Part shown: piece after piece, positions 1-8,368 of the stretch
How positions within the stretch are numbered: position 1 is the first letter of the stretch
Layout: each line of letters starts with the position of its first letter
NCBI RefSeq assembly: GCF_900114485.1
Contig: NZ_FOTF01000023.1
Span: forward strand, 1-48,808
DNA from: Loktanella salsilacus
GTDB lineage: Bacteria; Pseudomonadota; Alphaproteobacteria; Rhodobacterales; Rhodobacteraceae
Length of the DNA: 48,808 nt
Direction: 5' to 3'
The notes under the pieces: model-generated
The model's input: only the letters and a program-made list of their open reading frames with translations
What the model was told of the DNA's origin: nothing
Database searches by the model: none
Translations under genes and position numbers: made by a program

Positions 1-253
1 AATCGCTATACTTCTCCCTGACCAACGTCACGGCGAACTCACGCACCGCTGGGTCAATCCAATTGTTGGATTGACGACCACGCGCCTTGTGCCGGATGGC
101 ACCAGGACCTCCAGTCTGAAAATCCTTCAGCAACCTATGGACCTGTCGCCGGCTCAATCCCAGCACGTTGGCTGCTGTCACGGCCGTCATCACGCCGCGT
201 GTCACTTGGCTCAGTACTTCAATGCGGTTCAGTTCGCGCTCGCTCATGATCAT
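1..253 (-). CDS. ISNCY family transposase, N-terminal fragment
   Basis: The minus strand from an ATG at 253 (or the in-frame ATG at 247) stays open to the window edge, giving about 84 residues. The protein begins with MSERELNRIEVLSQ, followed by a helix-turn-helix (TAANVLGLSRRQVHRLL, about residues 27-43) and then a basic IRHKARGR stretch. This is the typical N-terminus of ISNCY (IS1202-like) transposases, where the HTH binds the element ends. The catalytic DDE domain lies outside the window, so I cannot say whether the gene is intact. Transcription runs away from ktrAB. Confidence 0.8.
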   Translation of the reverse strand, partial: MIMSERELNRIEVLSQVTRGVMTAVTAANVLGLSRRQVHRLLKDFQTGGPGAIRHKARGRQSNNWIDPAVREFAVTLVREKYSD

Positions 254-297
254 CAATCCCACGGCCACACTCCAATCCTGCTTGATCAAGAGGGAAG

Positions 298-340
298 TGT
301 GACACTTCTACTTTGCAGATGTGAGACATTCTAACTTTGC
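298..340. repeat. Two direct subterminal repeats of the ISNCY element
   Basis: TGTGACACTTCTACTTTGC (298-316) is followed after three bases by a second copy, TGTGAGACATTCTAACTTTGC (320-340), with two extra bases. Tandem copies at the end of an IS, outside the transposase gene, are most simply transposase-binding sites. Confidence 0.55.
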
Positions 341-351
341 GCGTACATCCG

Positions 352-380
352 TTGGACGTATAATATGTATTATGTAATAT
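352..380 (+). promoter_or_regulatory. Probable ktrAB promoter at the IS junction
   Basis: TTGGAC (352-357) and TAATAT (375-380) are separated by 17 bases. A perfect TATAAT also occurs at 359-364, but without a good -35 at the right distance. This short AT-rich block is unlike the GC-rich surroundings and begins about a dozen bases beyond the IS subterminal repeats, so the element may sit immediately upstream of, or supply part of, the ktrAB promoter. The leader to the ktrA start would be roughly 90 bases. Confidence 0.45.
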
Positions 381-474
381 ATACTCTTGCCACAGTTGCT
401 TTGAACTTCTTACTTTCACTGCGCCCCCAAAGTATTATGACTGCCTTGAACTGCACGAAACAGGACAGATCGTC

Positions 475-1137
475 ATGGCATACGGCAAACGCACCTTCGG
501 CATCATCGGCCTTGGCATCTTTGGCAGCACCGTCGCGAACGAGCTAGCGCGCTTTGGAAACCATATCATCGGCATCGACGTGAACGAACAAGCCGTGACC
601 AATATGGCGGACAAGATATCGCAGGCCATGATTGTCGACGCCCGTGATGACGCGGCGCTGCGCGAGGCTGGGATCGGCGATTGCGACGTTGGCTTGGTCG
701 CCATGGGCGACGATCTAGAAGCGTCGATCCTTGCGGTCATGAACCTGAAACTGATCGGCGTGCCCATCGTCTGGGCAAAAGCGCGGACCAAGACCCATCA
801 CCGTATCCTACTCAAGCTTGGCGTTGACCGCGTTATCCATCCCGAGCTGGAGGTCGGCCAACATATCGCGCAGGTGCTGAACAATCCGCTGGTGCGTGAC
901 TATGTCAGCCTTGGCAATGGCTATCACGTTGTAAACTTTCGCATTCCCAAAAGCCTTGAAGGTCGCAAGCTGTCCGATTTGCCCCATACCAAGGATTACA
1001 ATTTGCGATGTGTCGGCGTCATGCGCGGCACGGAATTCGCGGGCCAAGATAGCACGGATTGCACGTTGCAAGGTGACGATTTGCTGCTGCTGCTTGGGCA
1101 ACGCAAAGATCTGCACGACTTCGCCGAGAGCCTGTGA
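475..1137 (+). CDS. ktrA: Potassium uptake protein KtrA (TrkA family regulatory subunit)
   Basis: This is the cytoplasmic regulatory subunit of a Ktr-type potassium channel; it forms a nucleotide-binding ring under the membrane subunit. The 220-residue protein starts with a Rossmann RCK_N domain (GIIGLGIFGSTVANEL, about residues 10-25, glycine-rich NAD/ATP loop). An acidic residue at the end of the second strand (IIGID) is followed by an RCK_C domain from about residue 140, where VVNFRIPKSLEGRKLSDLP matches the family. Length is typical of KtrA and half that of duplicated TrkA. It overlaps ktrB by four bases (GTGA), so the two are translationally coupled. Confidence 0.92.
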   Translation: MAYGKRTFGIIGLGIFGSTVANELARFGNHIIGIDVNEQAVTNMADKISQAMIVDARDDAALREAGIGDCDVGLVAMGDDLEASILAVMNLKLIGVPIVWAKARTKTHHRILLKLGVDRVIHPELEVGQHIAQVLNNPLVRDYVSLGNGYHVVNFRIPKSLEGRKLSDLPHTKDYNLRCVGVMRGTEFAGQDSTDCTLQGDDLLLLLGQRKDLHDFAESL

Positions 1138-2489
1138 CCGTGGCACGCAAAAGCGCCCGTGGCCGTCTGGGATTGCAAACGTTTCGCCTGCCGCCGCCCG
1201 CGACACTGGCATTGCTGTACCTGTTTTCGATCCTCATCGGCGGCGGCGTCTTGTGGTTGCCGATCTCGGTCCAGCAGCCTGTATCGCTGTTCACAGCGCT
1301 CTTTATCTCAACCTCTGCGGTGACGGTGACGGGCCTGTCGACGGTCGATGTCGGCACGACGTTTACCGTGTTCGGCGAAGCTGTGATCATGATCCTGATC
1401 CAACTTGGCGGCCTTGGCCTGATGACCTTTGCCGTGCTTGTCCTGTCAGCCTTGGGCATTCCGGTCGGCATGCCGCAGCGCCTGATCCTGCGCGAAGACT
1501 TAAACCAAACGGCCCTGAACAATCTGACAGTGCTCGTGCGCGTTATCTTTTCAGTCGCGATCCTGTGCGAGGTTGTTGGCCTGCTGGCCCTTTCCATCGT
1601 TTGGGTGCCGCAATTCGGCTGGGCGCAAGGCCTGTGGTATGCGGCTTTTCACAGCGTATCGGCATTTAACAACGCAGGCTTTGCGCTTTTCCCCGGCAAC
1701 CTGAGTGCCTTTGTGGACGACCCTATTGTCAATATAACCATCCCTGCCCTGTTTATCCTCGGCGGCCTTGGCTTTATCGTCGTCGGCGACATCTACCAAA
1801 AACGGCGTTGGGGCGCGTTGACGCTCCATTCCAAGCTGATGCTCGTCGGTACAGGCAGCCTGATTGCGTTTGCCTTTGTGATGTTCGCCTTTCTGGAATG
1901 GTCCAACCCCGGCACCCTTGGCGGATTAAAGGGACCCGGCGCAAAGCTATGGGCCAGCTGGTTCCAAGCCGTCACGCCGCGCACCGCCGGTTTCAACACC
2001 ATCGACACAGGCGCAATGCACGATAGCACCACACTTATGACCATGATGTTAATGCTCGTCGGCGGCGGCAGCACATCGACGGCTGGCGGCATCAAGGTCA
2101 CGACGCTTATCGTGCTCATCCTCGCCACGGTCGCGTTCTTTCGCCGCCAATCGTCGTTGCACGTCTTCGGCCGCAGCCTCAAGCTTGAAGAAATCATGAA
2201 GGTCATGGCCTTGACCACGGTCAGCATGATCATGGTCGCCGGCGGCATCTTTGCCATGACGATCAATCATGACGGCGAATTCATCGACCTGATGTTCGAG
2301 GTCACCTCTGCCTTCGGCACGGTCGGCCTGTCACGCGGCACAACCGGAGAGTTGGATACATTCGGTCTGTCGATGATCATGGTGATGATGTTCTTCGGCC
2401 GCGTCGGCCCGCTGACCATCGGATTTTTCCTCGCCACCCGCAGCGCCCCGCGTGTGAAATACCCCGCCGGACAAATTTACCTAGGTTAA
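1134..2489 (+). CDS. ktrB: Potassium transporter KtrB (Trk/Ktr membrane subunit)
   Basis: This is the ion-conducting membrane subunit of the Ktr potassium uptake system, with 451 residues and about eight to ten hydrophobic segments in four M-P-M repeats. All four selectivity-filter loops are recognisable from their conserved glycine: VTVTGLSTVD, SAFNNAGFAL, TPRTAGFNT and SAFGTVGLSRG. A glycine-rich loop in the third repeat (GGGSTSTAGGIKVTT) corresponds to the gating loop. The start is GTG, read from the GTGA overlap with ktrA. Together the two genes form a complete, probably sodium-stimulated, K+ importer used in osmoadaptation. Confidence 0.93.
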   Translation: MTVARKSARGRLGLQTFRLPPPATLALLYLFSILIGGGVLWLPISVQQPVSLFTALFISTSAVTVTGLSTVDVGTTFTVFGEAVIMILIQLGGLGLMTFAVLVLSALGIPVGMPQRLILREDLNQTALNNLTVLVRVIFSVAILCEVVGLLALSIVWVPQFGWAQGLWYAAFHSVSAFNNAGFALFPGNLSAFVDDPIVNITIPALFILGGLGFIVVGDIYQKRRWGALTLHSKLMLVGTGSLIAFAFVMFAFLEWSNPGTLGGLKGPGAKLWASWFQAVTPRTAGFNTIDTGAMHDSTTLMTMMLMLVGGGSTSTAGGIKVTTLIVLILATVAFFRRQSSLHVFGRSLKLEEIMKVMALTTVSMIMVAGGIFAMTINHDGEFIDLMFEVTSAFGTVGLSRGTTGELDTFGLSMIMVMMFFGRVGPLTIGFFLATRSAPRVKYPAGQIYLG

Positions 2490-2527
2490 ACAGCGCCCTG
2501 CCCCGACTGCATCCGCTTGCCCACGTC

Positions 2528-2552
2528 TTCTTGGCAAAAATATCCTGGGGGG
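2528..2552 (+). repeat. Rhodobacteral 3'-flanking repeat, copy 1
   Basis: The motif TTCTTGGCAAAAATATCCTG followed by a run of G lies 39 bases after the ktrB stop. A closely similar copy occurs at 35354-35378, again just after the stop of a plus-strand gene. Both share TTCT, CAAAAATA and GGGGGG at the same spacing. The function is unknown. The remaining intergenic DNA up to the tsf terminator shows no gene. Confidence 0.5.
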
Positions 2553-2660
2553 CCGTCGGTTGGTGCGCCACTGGTTCAAGAACCAACCGGCAGCGGGCAA
2601 AGCCCCATATATGGCCCTGCGTCGTCCGCAATTGGGCGGATCTCAATGCCCCCCAAACAC

Positions 2661-2692
2661 AAAAAAACGCGCCGGGCCTAAACCCAGCGCGC
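2661..2692 (-). terminator. Rho-independent terminator of rpsB-tsf
   Basis: Read on the minus strand, a 9-bp stem (CGCGCTGGG / CCCGGCGCG, one G-U pair) with a short loop is followed by seven T. It lies about 27 bases beyond the tsf stop. Confidence 0.85.
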
Positions 2693-2718
2693 CTTAAATA
2701 TCGTATCGCTAAAAGGGA

Positions 2719-3591
2719 TTAGCCCTTCAGCTTGGCAACCTCGGCTGCGAAGTCTTCTTTCTCGACTTCGATGCCTTCGCCGACTTCCAGACGCACGAAA
2801 CCGGTGATCTTGATGCCAGCTTCTTCAGCAGCTTTCTCGACGGTCAGGTCGGGGTTCACGACGAATGCTTGGCCCAGCAGGGTGGATTCGGCCAAGAACT
2901 TTGCCATACGGCCCACGATCATCTTTTCGATCACAGCTTCTGGCTTGCCGGACTCGCGCGCGATGTCCATCTGCACAGACTTCTCTTTTTCGACCATGGC
3001 CGGGTCCAGATCAGCTTCGCCCAGTGCGGCAGGGTTTGCTGCGGCAATGTGCATGGCAACTTGACGCGCGAACGTTTCGTTGTCGCCGTCAAAGCCGACC
3101 AGAACACCGATGCTGCCCATGCCGGGTGCAACAGAGTTGTGCACGTAGGACACGACGTTCGATGCGTTCAGCGTCGCCATGCGGCGCACGGACATGTTCT
3201 CGCCGATGATGGCGATGGCGTCGGTCACGGTCTGCTCGATGGTCTTGCCATCAACGGACGTGGCTTTCAGCTCTTCGACGGTGTTCACTGCGATTGCTGC
3301 AGTTGCAATCTTGCTGACCATCGATTGGAAGTCGGAGTTCTTGCCGACGAAGTCGGTTTCCGAGTTCACTTCTACAGCGACGCCCTTGCCGCCTTCGGTT
3401 GCGACGGCAACAAGGCCCTCGGCAGCGGTGCGGCCGGACTTCTTAGCAGCTTTGGCCAGACCTTTGGTGCGCAGCCAATCGACTGCTGCTTCCATGTCGC
3501 CATCGGTTTCGGTCAACGCTTTTTTCGCGTCCATCATGCCTGCGCCGGTGGATTCGCGCAGTTCTTTGACCATTGAAGCGGTGATTGCCAT
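2719..3591 (-). CDS. tsf: Translation elongation factor Ts
   Basis: EF-Ts is the guanine nucleotide exchange factor that recharges EF-Tu with GTP during translation. The 290-residue protein carries the N-terminal UBA-like region with the conserved [18 protein letters not shown] motif and the core signature TDFVGKN in [16 protein letters not shown]. It ends with the dimerisation part ([12 protein letters not shown]). An in-frame GTG two codons upstream (3597) is rejected as the start because the Shine-Dalgarno GGAG would then touch it. From the ATG at 3591 the spacing is about seven bases and the protein begins MAITASMVK as in other EF-Ts. It lies downstream of rpsB in the usual order. Confidence 0.97.
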   Translation of the reverse strand: MAITASMVKELRESTGAGMMDAKKALTETDGDMEAAVDWLRTKGLAKAAKKSGRTAAEGLVAVATEGGKGVAVEVNSETDFVGKNSDFQSMVSKIATAAIAVNTVEELKATSVDGKTIEQTVTDAIAIIGENMSVRRMATLNASNVVSYVHNSVAPGMGSIGVLVGFDGDNETFARQVAMHIAAANPAALGEADLDPAMVEKEKSVQMDIARESGKPEAVIEKMIVGRMAKFLAESTLLGQAFVVNPDLTVEKAAEEAGIKITGFVRLEVGEGIEVEKEDFAAEVAKLKG

Positions 3592-3682
3592 GTTCACTCT
3601 CCTGAATAGGGGAAATTCTTTGAAAACAGGGCAGAGGCCTTAGGCCCCTGCCCCGATGGATATAGACAGCTACGCGTGACGC

Positions 3683-4450
3683 TTATGCGTCAACAGCAGA
3701 AGCAGCCTCTTCTTCAGCCATCAGCTCTTCCATGGCACCCATGTCAACGCCAGCAGCACCCAGCTGAGCGGACATACCGTCCAGCGCAGCGCGAGCAGCC
3801 AGATCGCAATACAGCTGGATCGCGCGGGCTGCGTCGTCGTTGCCGGGGATGACATAGTCAACGCCCTTGGGCGAGCAGTTGGTGTCGACGACGGCGACAA
3901 CAGGAATGCCCAGCTTCTGTGCTTCCAGAATGGCCAGGTCTTCTTTGTTGACGTCGATGACGAAGATCAGGTCAGGCACGCCGCCCATTTCGCGGATACC
4001 GCCGAGGGACGCAGTCAATTTGCCCTGCTCACGCTCCATGCCAAGACGCTCTTTCTTGGTCAGGCCGGTGAAACCGTTTTCAGAAGCTTCGTCGATCTGC
4101 TTCAGACGGTTGATGGACTGGGACACGGTCTGCCAGTTGGTCAGCGTGCCACCGAGCCAGCGGTGGTTCATGTAGAACTGAGCGGACTTTTCAGCGGCGT
4201 CCTTGATCGGGCCTTGGGCCTGACGCTTGGTGCCGACGAACAGGATACGGCCGCCCTTGGCGACTGTGTCACGGATCAGTTGCAGCGCTTGTTCCAGCAT
4301 AGGAACGGTCTGCGTCAGGTCCATGATGTGGATGCCGTTACGCGAACCGTAGATGTATTCGCCCATCTTAGGGTTCCAGCGTGCGGTCTGGTGGCCGAAG
4401 TGAACGCCAGCTTCAAGCAGCTGACGCATGGAGAACTCGGGAAGAGCCAT
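3683..4450 (-). CDS. rpsB: 30S ribosomal protein S2
   Basis: S2 is a structural protein of the small ribosomal subunit that bridges head and body. The 255-residue sequence begins [20 protein letters not shown], the classic S2 N-terminus, and contains FVGTKRQAQ and [18 protein letters not shown] further on. The ATG at 4450 is chosen over a longer frame because AAGGATAAG precedes it at correct spacing and family proteins start there. The acidic tail ([13 protein letters not shown]) is typical of alphaproteobacteria. It is the first gene of the rpsB-tsf operon, and the 91-base gap to tsf holds no separate promoter that I can see. Confidence 0.97.
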   Translation of the reverse strand: MALPEFSMRQLLEAGVHFGHQTARWNPKMGEYIYGSRNGIHIMDLTQTVPMLEQALQLIRDTVAKGGRILFVGTKRQAQGPIKDAAEKSAQFYMNHRWLGGTLTNWQTVSQSINRLKQIDEASENGFTGLTKKERLGMEREQGKLTASLGGIREMGGVPDLIFVIDVNKEDLAILEAQKLGIPVVAVVDTNCSPKGVDYVIPGNDDAARAIQLYCDLAARAALDGMSAQLGAAGVDMGAMEELMAEEEAASAVDA

Positions 4451-4569
4451 GGTCTTATCCTTTTCCGGTTTAGCCTCAGCGGGGGTATCAGACCGTTGTG
4501 GTCCAACCGGTGGATGGTGCGGGATTTCTCCCCGCCTCACCCGCCCCCGCCTGCGGGATACGTGCGCGT

Positions 4570-4598
4570 TCTATAAAAGGCGCGTGCGCCGATTGCAA
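4570..4598 (-). promoter_or_regulatory. Probable rpsB-tsf promoter
   Basis: On the minus strand TTGCAA (4593-4598) and TATAGA (4570-4575) are separated by exactly 17 bases. Transcription would start near 4563, leaving a GC-rich leader of about 110 bases before rpsB. rpsB leaders are known sites of S2 autoregulation in other bacteria, and this leader has several self-complementary GC stretches, but I cannot assign a specific fold. Confidence 0.55.
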
Positions 4599-4638
4599 GG
4601 CGCGACATGTGCGCGGATAGGCACAGCGCCGCGCCGCG

Positions 4639-5196
4639 TCAAAGCTTTTGCATATTGATGGACACGAAAGGCACACCAGACGCGCCAGAGGTGCTGTTCG
4701 TGACGCCCAGCACCCGTTCGCCCCGGCGGAAACCGCGGTACGGCTCAGGTATGCCCATGCGGCCCTTTTCCTTAGCGGTAACAGCGGTGTAGCCCATCGC
4801 GATGAACCGTGCATCGACAGCGTCATTCAGATCGCGCGCGCCGATGGAAAAGCCGTTGGTGCGGATCGTGCAGCCGCTGGTCTGGACCACAAAGGCAGAG
4901 CCGCCCGTGGGCGGATTACCAATATTGCCAGCGATGGGCTTGGTCATCGTGGCGCTGTTGGTCGCGGCGAAACCTGCCGCGATCAACCCAGCGCGATCAG
5001 CGATTCCGCCGCTTTGATGGGCAATGCAATAGTCCAGCGCGGGATCAAGTGTGCCAACCAGATAGGTCTGGGTTGAGGCGGCAAAGGCCGCTGCCTGCGC
5101 CGCCCGGTCCATCGGCGGCGGCGCCTTTTGCAGCACAGGCGATGCGCAGCCCAGCAGCGCGGCAAGGCTCGCGGCCCCGATGAATGTCTTGCGCAT
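4639..5196 (-). CDS. Putative lipoprotein of unknown function
   Basis: I do not recognise a functional family. The start at 5196 is set by GGAGG seven bases upstream. The 185-residue product begins with a signal peptide ending in the lipobox LLGC (Cys17), so it should be lipid-anchored in the envelope. The mature part contains two further cysteines (DYCIAH and SGCTIR) that could form a disulfide, and ends in a Gly/Ser/Thr-rich region (LGVTNSTSGASGVPF). The C-terminal stop lies close to the rpsB promoter. It follows hupE on the same strand after 81 bases and may be co-transcribed. Confidence 0.75.
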   Translation of the reverse strand: MRKTFIGAASLAALLGCASPVLQKAPPPMDRAAQAAAFAASTQTYLVGTLDPALDYCIAHQSGGIADRAGLIAAGFAATNSATMTKPIAGNIGNPPTGGSAFVVQTSGCTIRTNGFSIGARDLNDAVDARFIAMGYTAVTAKEKGRMGIPEPYRGFRRGERVLGVTNSTSGASGVPFVSINMQKL

Positions 5197-5277
5197 GAAT
5201 GTGCCTCCGCCCCGCATAACTTGGGGCGGAAAGTCACAAATGGGCGCCCTGCGGTCAAGCCGCAAAGCGCTGGGGCG

Positions 5278-6612
5278 TTACAGGAACACCCGCTCGATCA
5301 CCCAATAGACCGCAACCAGCGCGATCAGAACGGACGCGGGCATCGCGACCATGTTGGTATAGGTGTCGTATTGTCCCACGTTCACAGCCGCGCCGGACAG
5401 GCCCAGCATGACGGCGATGATCGCCAGCAGCGGGAACAGATCGCCCAGCAGGTCTGGGGCAAAGATCGACAGCGGCACCGCAATCGCCAGCACTGCCGCT
5501 GCTGCGGCCAGATAAAGCGCCGCCGCCACACCGCTGCGCGTGCCCTTCCCGCTGTATTCGCGGGCCATGTAGACGCACAGATAGGCCACACCGATCACGC
5601 AGACTTGGCCGATTTCGACGCCGATATTAAAGCCGATCAGCGCGGGGACAAAGTTCGCCTCTGGCAGGCCGAACTGGGCCAGCACGGATGCGAAACCAAG
5701 GCCGTGCAGCAGACCAAAGCCAAAGATGATGAACGGGCGCCACGGCGACAGGCGGCGCAAAAAGATGTTTTCCACCGCGACATAGGCGATCGACAGGGCG
5801 ATCAGCGGCTCTACGATGCTGGCGGGCACGGTGACATAGCCAAGCGCGGCCAGCGCCAATGTGATCGTATGCGCCAGCGTAAAGGCTGACACCTGCCACA
5901 GCAGCGGCTTTAGCGCGGAAGACAGGAAAAACAGACCCAGCACGAACAGGATATGATCCACGCCCAAGGGCACAATGTGGTCAAAGCCCGTGGGCACATA
6001 GTTGATGAACGTCGCCAACGCGCCCATGGCGTTGCCACCGGTCAAGGCGATAGGGGCCGACATCTCTCCCGCCTCTAGGAAACCGTCATAGGGGTCTTCG
6101 ACGCCCATCTGGCGCACCACAAGGCTGCCATAGGGGCGGATCCAGCCGATCTGCACGGCCTCTGCACCCTCTGGCAGTGGTGCGGTGAATTGGATGTCGG
6201 ACAGGCGCGCGACGTCTTCGTCCACGACATCTGCGACATGCACATTGGTCAGCGTCACAGGCAGCGCCTGATCGCCGACCTGCACGGTGATGTTCTGCGC
6301 CATATCCGGCCAGAAATCGCGGAACCGCGCGTCCAGCGCATCAGGGGGTAGCGCATGCAATTCGTCATAACTCGCCGCTTGCGCGGATTCGTTCGTGTCG
6401 GCCACATCCGCTTGGTTAATGCCCGCCAGAAAGCTTTCGATATTCAAACGCATATCAAAGACCAGCGTCGATCCATCCTGCGTCATATCAGTGATCGACG
6501 GCAGCACCTCGTGCGCGCGTGCCGGTGACACCAGCGTGAGCAGGACAAGGGCAAAGCTTGACAATATCTGCGCAAGCCTCACCCTGCTTTTCAACCAAAA
6601 GGAACTCATCAT
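5278..6612 (-). CDS. HupE/UreJ-type membrane protein (probable metal permease)
   Basis: The protein belongs to the HupE/UreJ_2 group, members of which are linked to nickel or cobalt uptake. A signal peptide ends at SPARA, followed by a mature N-terminus starting His-Glu. An extracytoplasmic domain of about 200 residues precedes six or seven membrane segments. The signature GVDHILFVLGLFFL (H and D in the first helix) and the second motif LLHGLGFA are present. The start is uncertain: ATG codons at 6612 and 6609 are adjacent, neither has a strong ribosome site, and an upstream ATG at 6639 is possible. The chosen start interlocks with the start codon of the divergent DUF4198 gene. Length from 6612 is 444 residues. 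Confidence 0.85.
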   Translation of the reverse strand: MMSSFWLKSRVRLAQILSSFALVLLTLVSPARAHEVLPSITDMTQDGSTLVFDMRLNIESFLAGINQADVADTNESAQAASYDELHALPPDALDARFRDFWPDMAQNITVQVGDQALPVTLTNVHVADVVDEDVARLSDIQFTAPLPEGAEAVQIGWIRPYGSLVVRQMGVEDPYDGFLEAGEMSAPIALTGGNAMGALATFINYVPTGFDHIVPLGVDHILFVLGLFFLSSALKPLLWQVSAFTLAHTITLALAALGYVTVPASIVEPLIALSIAYVAVENIFLRRLSPWRPFIIFGFGLLHGLGFASVLAQFGLPEANFVPALIGFNIGVEIGQVCVIGVAYLCVYMAREYSGKGTRSGVAAALYLAAAAAVLAIAVPLSIFAPDLLGDLFPLLAIIAVMLGLSGAAVNVGQYDTYTNMVAMPASVLIALVAVYWVIERVFL

Positions 6613-7411
6613 GCGTCGTCTTACCCTGTTACTTGCCATTCTGGCGTCCCCTGTCAGCGCCCATGAATACTGGATTGAGCCGACGGATTTCACCGTTGCC
6701 CCGGACGCTACCCTGACCGCCCAGATTGTCAATGGATCGGACTATACGGGCACGAACCTTCCGTTTTTGCCCCAGCGTTTTGTGCGATTTGACGACGTCG
6801 TCGGCGGACAGGTCACGCCTGTGCCGGGGCGCGTGGGCGATGTGCCCGCCGTGCAAATGGCGAACCCGGCAGAGGGTCTGAACGTGCTGGTGTACCAAGC
6901 CCGCAACGCCACCGTCGATTACAAAGACTGGGACACCTTTGTGCGGTTTACCGAACATAAAGACTTCACGGGCATCATCGACACACACCGCGCCCGCGGC
7001 CTGAAAGAGGAGGCGTTCAAAGAAATCTATTCGCGCTATTCCAAGTCGCTTGTCGCTGTCGGCAATGGCGCAGGGCAAGACAGCCGCACGGGGTTAGAGA
7101 CTGAAATCGTCGCGCTGACAAATCCCTATACGGATGACGTGTCGAACGGGATGCGGTTCCAGCTGTGGTATCGCGACGCCCCCCGCGCCAACGTCCGGTT
7201 CGAAGTGTACGACCGCGCGCCAAATGGCACCGTGACGCAGACCTTTCTGAAGACGGACGCGCAGGGCATGGTCACCGTCCCTGTGAAACCCGGCTATACC
7301 TATATGGCCGACGCCGTGGTGATCCGCGAACCTGCCAAGGCGATGGCCGACCAAACTGGCGCGCTGTGGGAAACGCTCTGGGCGAACATGACTTGGGCAA
7401 TTTCGGAATAA
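6611..7411 (+). CDS. DUF4198 domain protein, periplasmic (metal uptake associated)
   Basis: This 266-residue secreted protein has a short signal peptide ending SPVSA. The mature N-terminus starts HEYWIEP, the hallmark of DUF4198 (NikM-like) proteins, which are found with nickel/cobalt or copper transport genes. The C-terminal part (about residues 165-240) looks like a carboxypeptidase-regulatory or Ig-like fold (FEVYDRAPNGTV ... TDAQGMVTVPVKPGYTYM). AAGGAA is six bases before the ATG, which makes this start firmer than that of hupE. It is divergent from the HupE-like gene with no intergenic DNA; both mature proteins would begin with His-Glu, which suggests a shared metal role. A direct substrate cannot be read from sequence. 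Confidence 0.85.
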   Translation: MRRLTLLLAILASPVSAHEYWIEPTDFTVAPDATLTAQIVNGSDYTGTNLPFLPQRFVRFDDVVGGQVTPVPGRVGDVPAVQMANPAEGLNVLVYQARNATVDYKDWDTFVRFTEHKDFTGIIDTHRARGLKEEAFKEIYSRYSKSLVAVGNGAGQDSRTGLETEIVALTNPYTDDVSNGMRFQLWYRDAPRANVRFEVYDRAPNGTVTQTFLKTDAQGMVTVPVKPGYTYMADAVVIREPAKAMADQTGALWETLWANMTWAISE

Positions 7412-7474
7412 CGGTCTTTGCCTGAATGATCCGCGCGTCTTGCGCCCGGCGATAGGTCGGGCGACAAGGGCGGC

Positions 7475-8368
7475 ATGAATCAGACACCCGACATTTTGTG
7501 CATCGGCTCCGTCCTGTGGGACGTGATCGGACGCACCGCCAGCCACATGCGGACCGGGTCCGACGTGCCCGGCCGTATCACCCGCCTGCCCGGCGGTGTG
7601 GCGATGAATATTGCCATGACGCTGAAACGCTTTGGCCTGCAGCCCGCGCTGCTGACCGTCATCGGCCGCGACACCGAAGGTGACGAGTTGATCGCCGAAT
7701 CCCAGAACATGGGCCTGAACTGCGATTTCCTGTATCGGTCCGATGACCTGCCCACAGACGTCTATATGGCGATCGAGGCGGCCAACGGCTTGATCGCCGC
7801 CATCGCCGACGCCCACTCGCTCGAGGCGGCTGGCGACAAAATTCTGCGCGCCATGTCTGATGGCCGCCTTGGCACGGCAGAGGCACCCTATGCGGGCCTG
7901 ATCGCGCTGGACGGCAACCTGACCGACGATTTGCTGCGTATCATCGCCGCCTCGCCTTTGTTCGCCGCCGCCGATCTGCGCGTGGCGCCTGCCTCACCGG
8001 GCAAAGCGGAACGCCTGCTTGCCCTGCTGGGCCATCCGTCTGCAACGCTTTACGTGAACCTCGAAGAAGCGGGTCTGCTGTGCCAGACCCATTTCGACGA
8101 CAGTGCCAGCGCCTGCACCGCCTTGCTGGAACGCGGCGCGCACCGAGTGCTGGTCACCGACGGCGGCCGCGCCGCGTCCGAGGGCACCGCTGGCGATGTG
8201 ATCACAGCCCACCCACCCGCCGTCCTTGTCACCCGCGTCACTGGCGCTGGCGACACCTTCATGGCCGCGCATATCGCGTCCGAACGGCAGGGCCTAGATC
8301 GCCCCGCCGCCCTTGCCCGCGCGCTAGATGCGGCGGCAACCTACGTATCCGGAGAGACTCCCCTATGA
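7475..8368 (+). CDS. psuK: PfkB family kinase, probable pseudouridine kinase
   Basis: The protein phosphorylates a sugar or nucleoside, and its neighbour PsuG makes pseudouridine the most likely substrate (pseudouridine to pseudouridine 5'-phosphate). The 297-residue sequence has the ribokinase/PfkB N-terminal signature (RLPGGVAMNIAMTLKRFG, about residues 37-54) and the C-terminal anion-hole and catalytic motif RVTGAGDTFMAAH, in which GAGD contains the catalytic Asp. AAGGGCGG precedes the ATG. The stop overlaps psuG by four bases (ATGA), so translation is coupled. Confidence 0.88.
   Translation: MNQTPDILCIGSVLWDVIGRTASHMRTGSDVPGRITRLPGGVAMNIAMTLKRFGLQPALLTVIGRDTEGDELIAESQNMGLNCDFLYRSDDLPTDVYMAIEAANGLIAAIADAHSLEAAGDKILRAMSDGRLGTAEAPYAGLIALDGNLTDDLLRIIAASPLFAAADLRVAPASPGKAERLLALLGHPSATLYVNLEEAGLLCQTHFDDSASACTALLERGAHRVLVTDGGRAASEGTAGDVITAHPPAVLVTRVTGAGDTFMAAHIASERQGLDRPAALARALDAAATYVSGETPL

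Larger units (their letters stand above)
1..340 (-). mobile_element. End of an ISNCY-type insertion sequence (runs off left edge)
   Basis: The left edge holds the 5' part of a transposase gene on the minus strand and about 90 bases of non-coding DNA before it. In that non-coding DNA a motif of about 19 bases occurs twice in the same orientation, at 298-316 and 320-340; both copies share the core GACA(T)TCTA-CTTTGC. Subterminal repeats next to the transposase start are usual binding sites for the transposase. The exact outer tip of the element is not certain. I place it near 340 because the sequence turns AT-rich immediately afterwards. Confidence 0.6.

Noticed and set aside
2531-2722. 63-codon plus-strand frame after ktrB
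   Set aside because: It starts in the dispersed repeat element and runs through the tsf terminator; no ribosome site.
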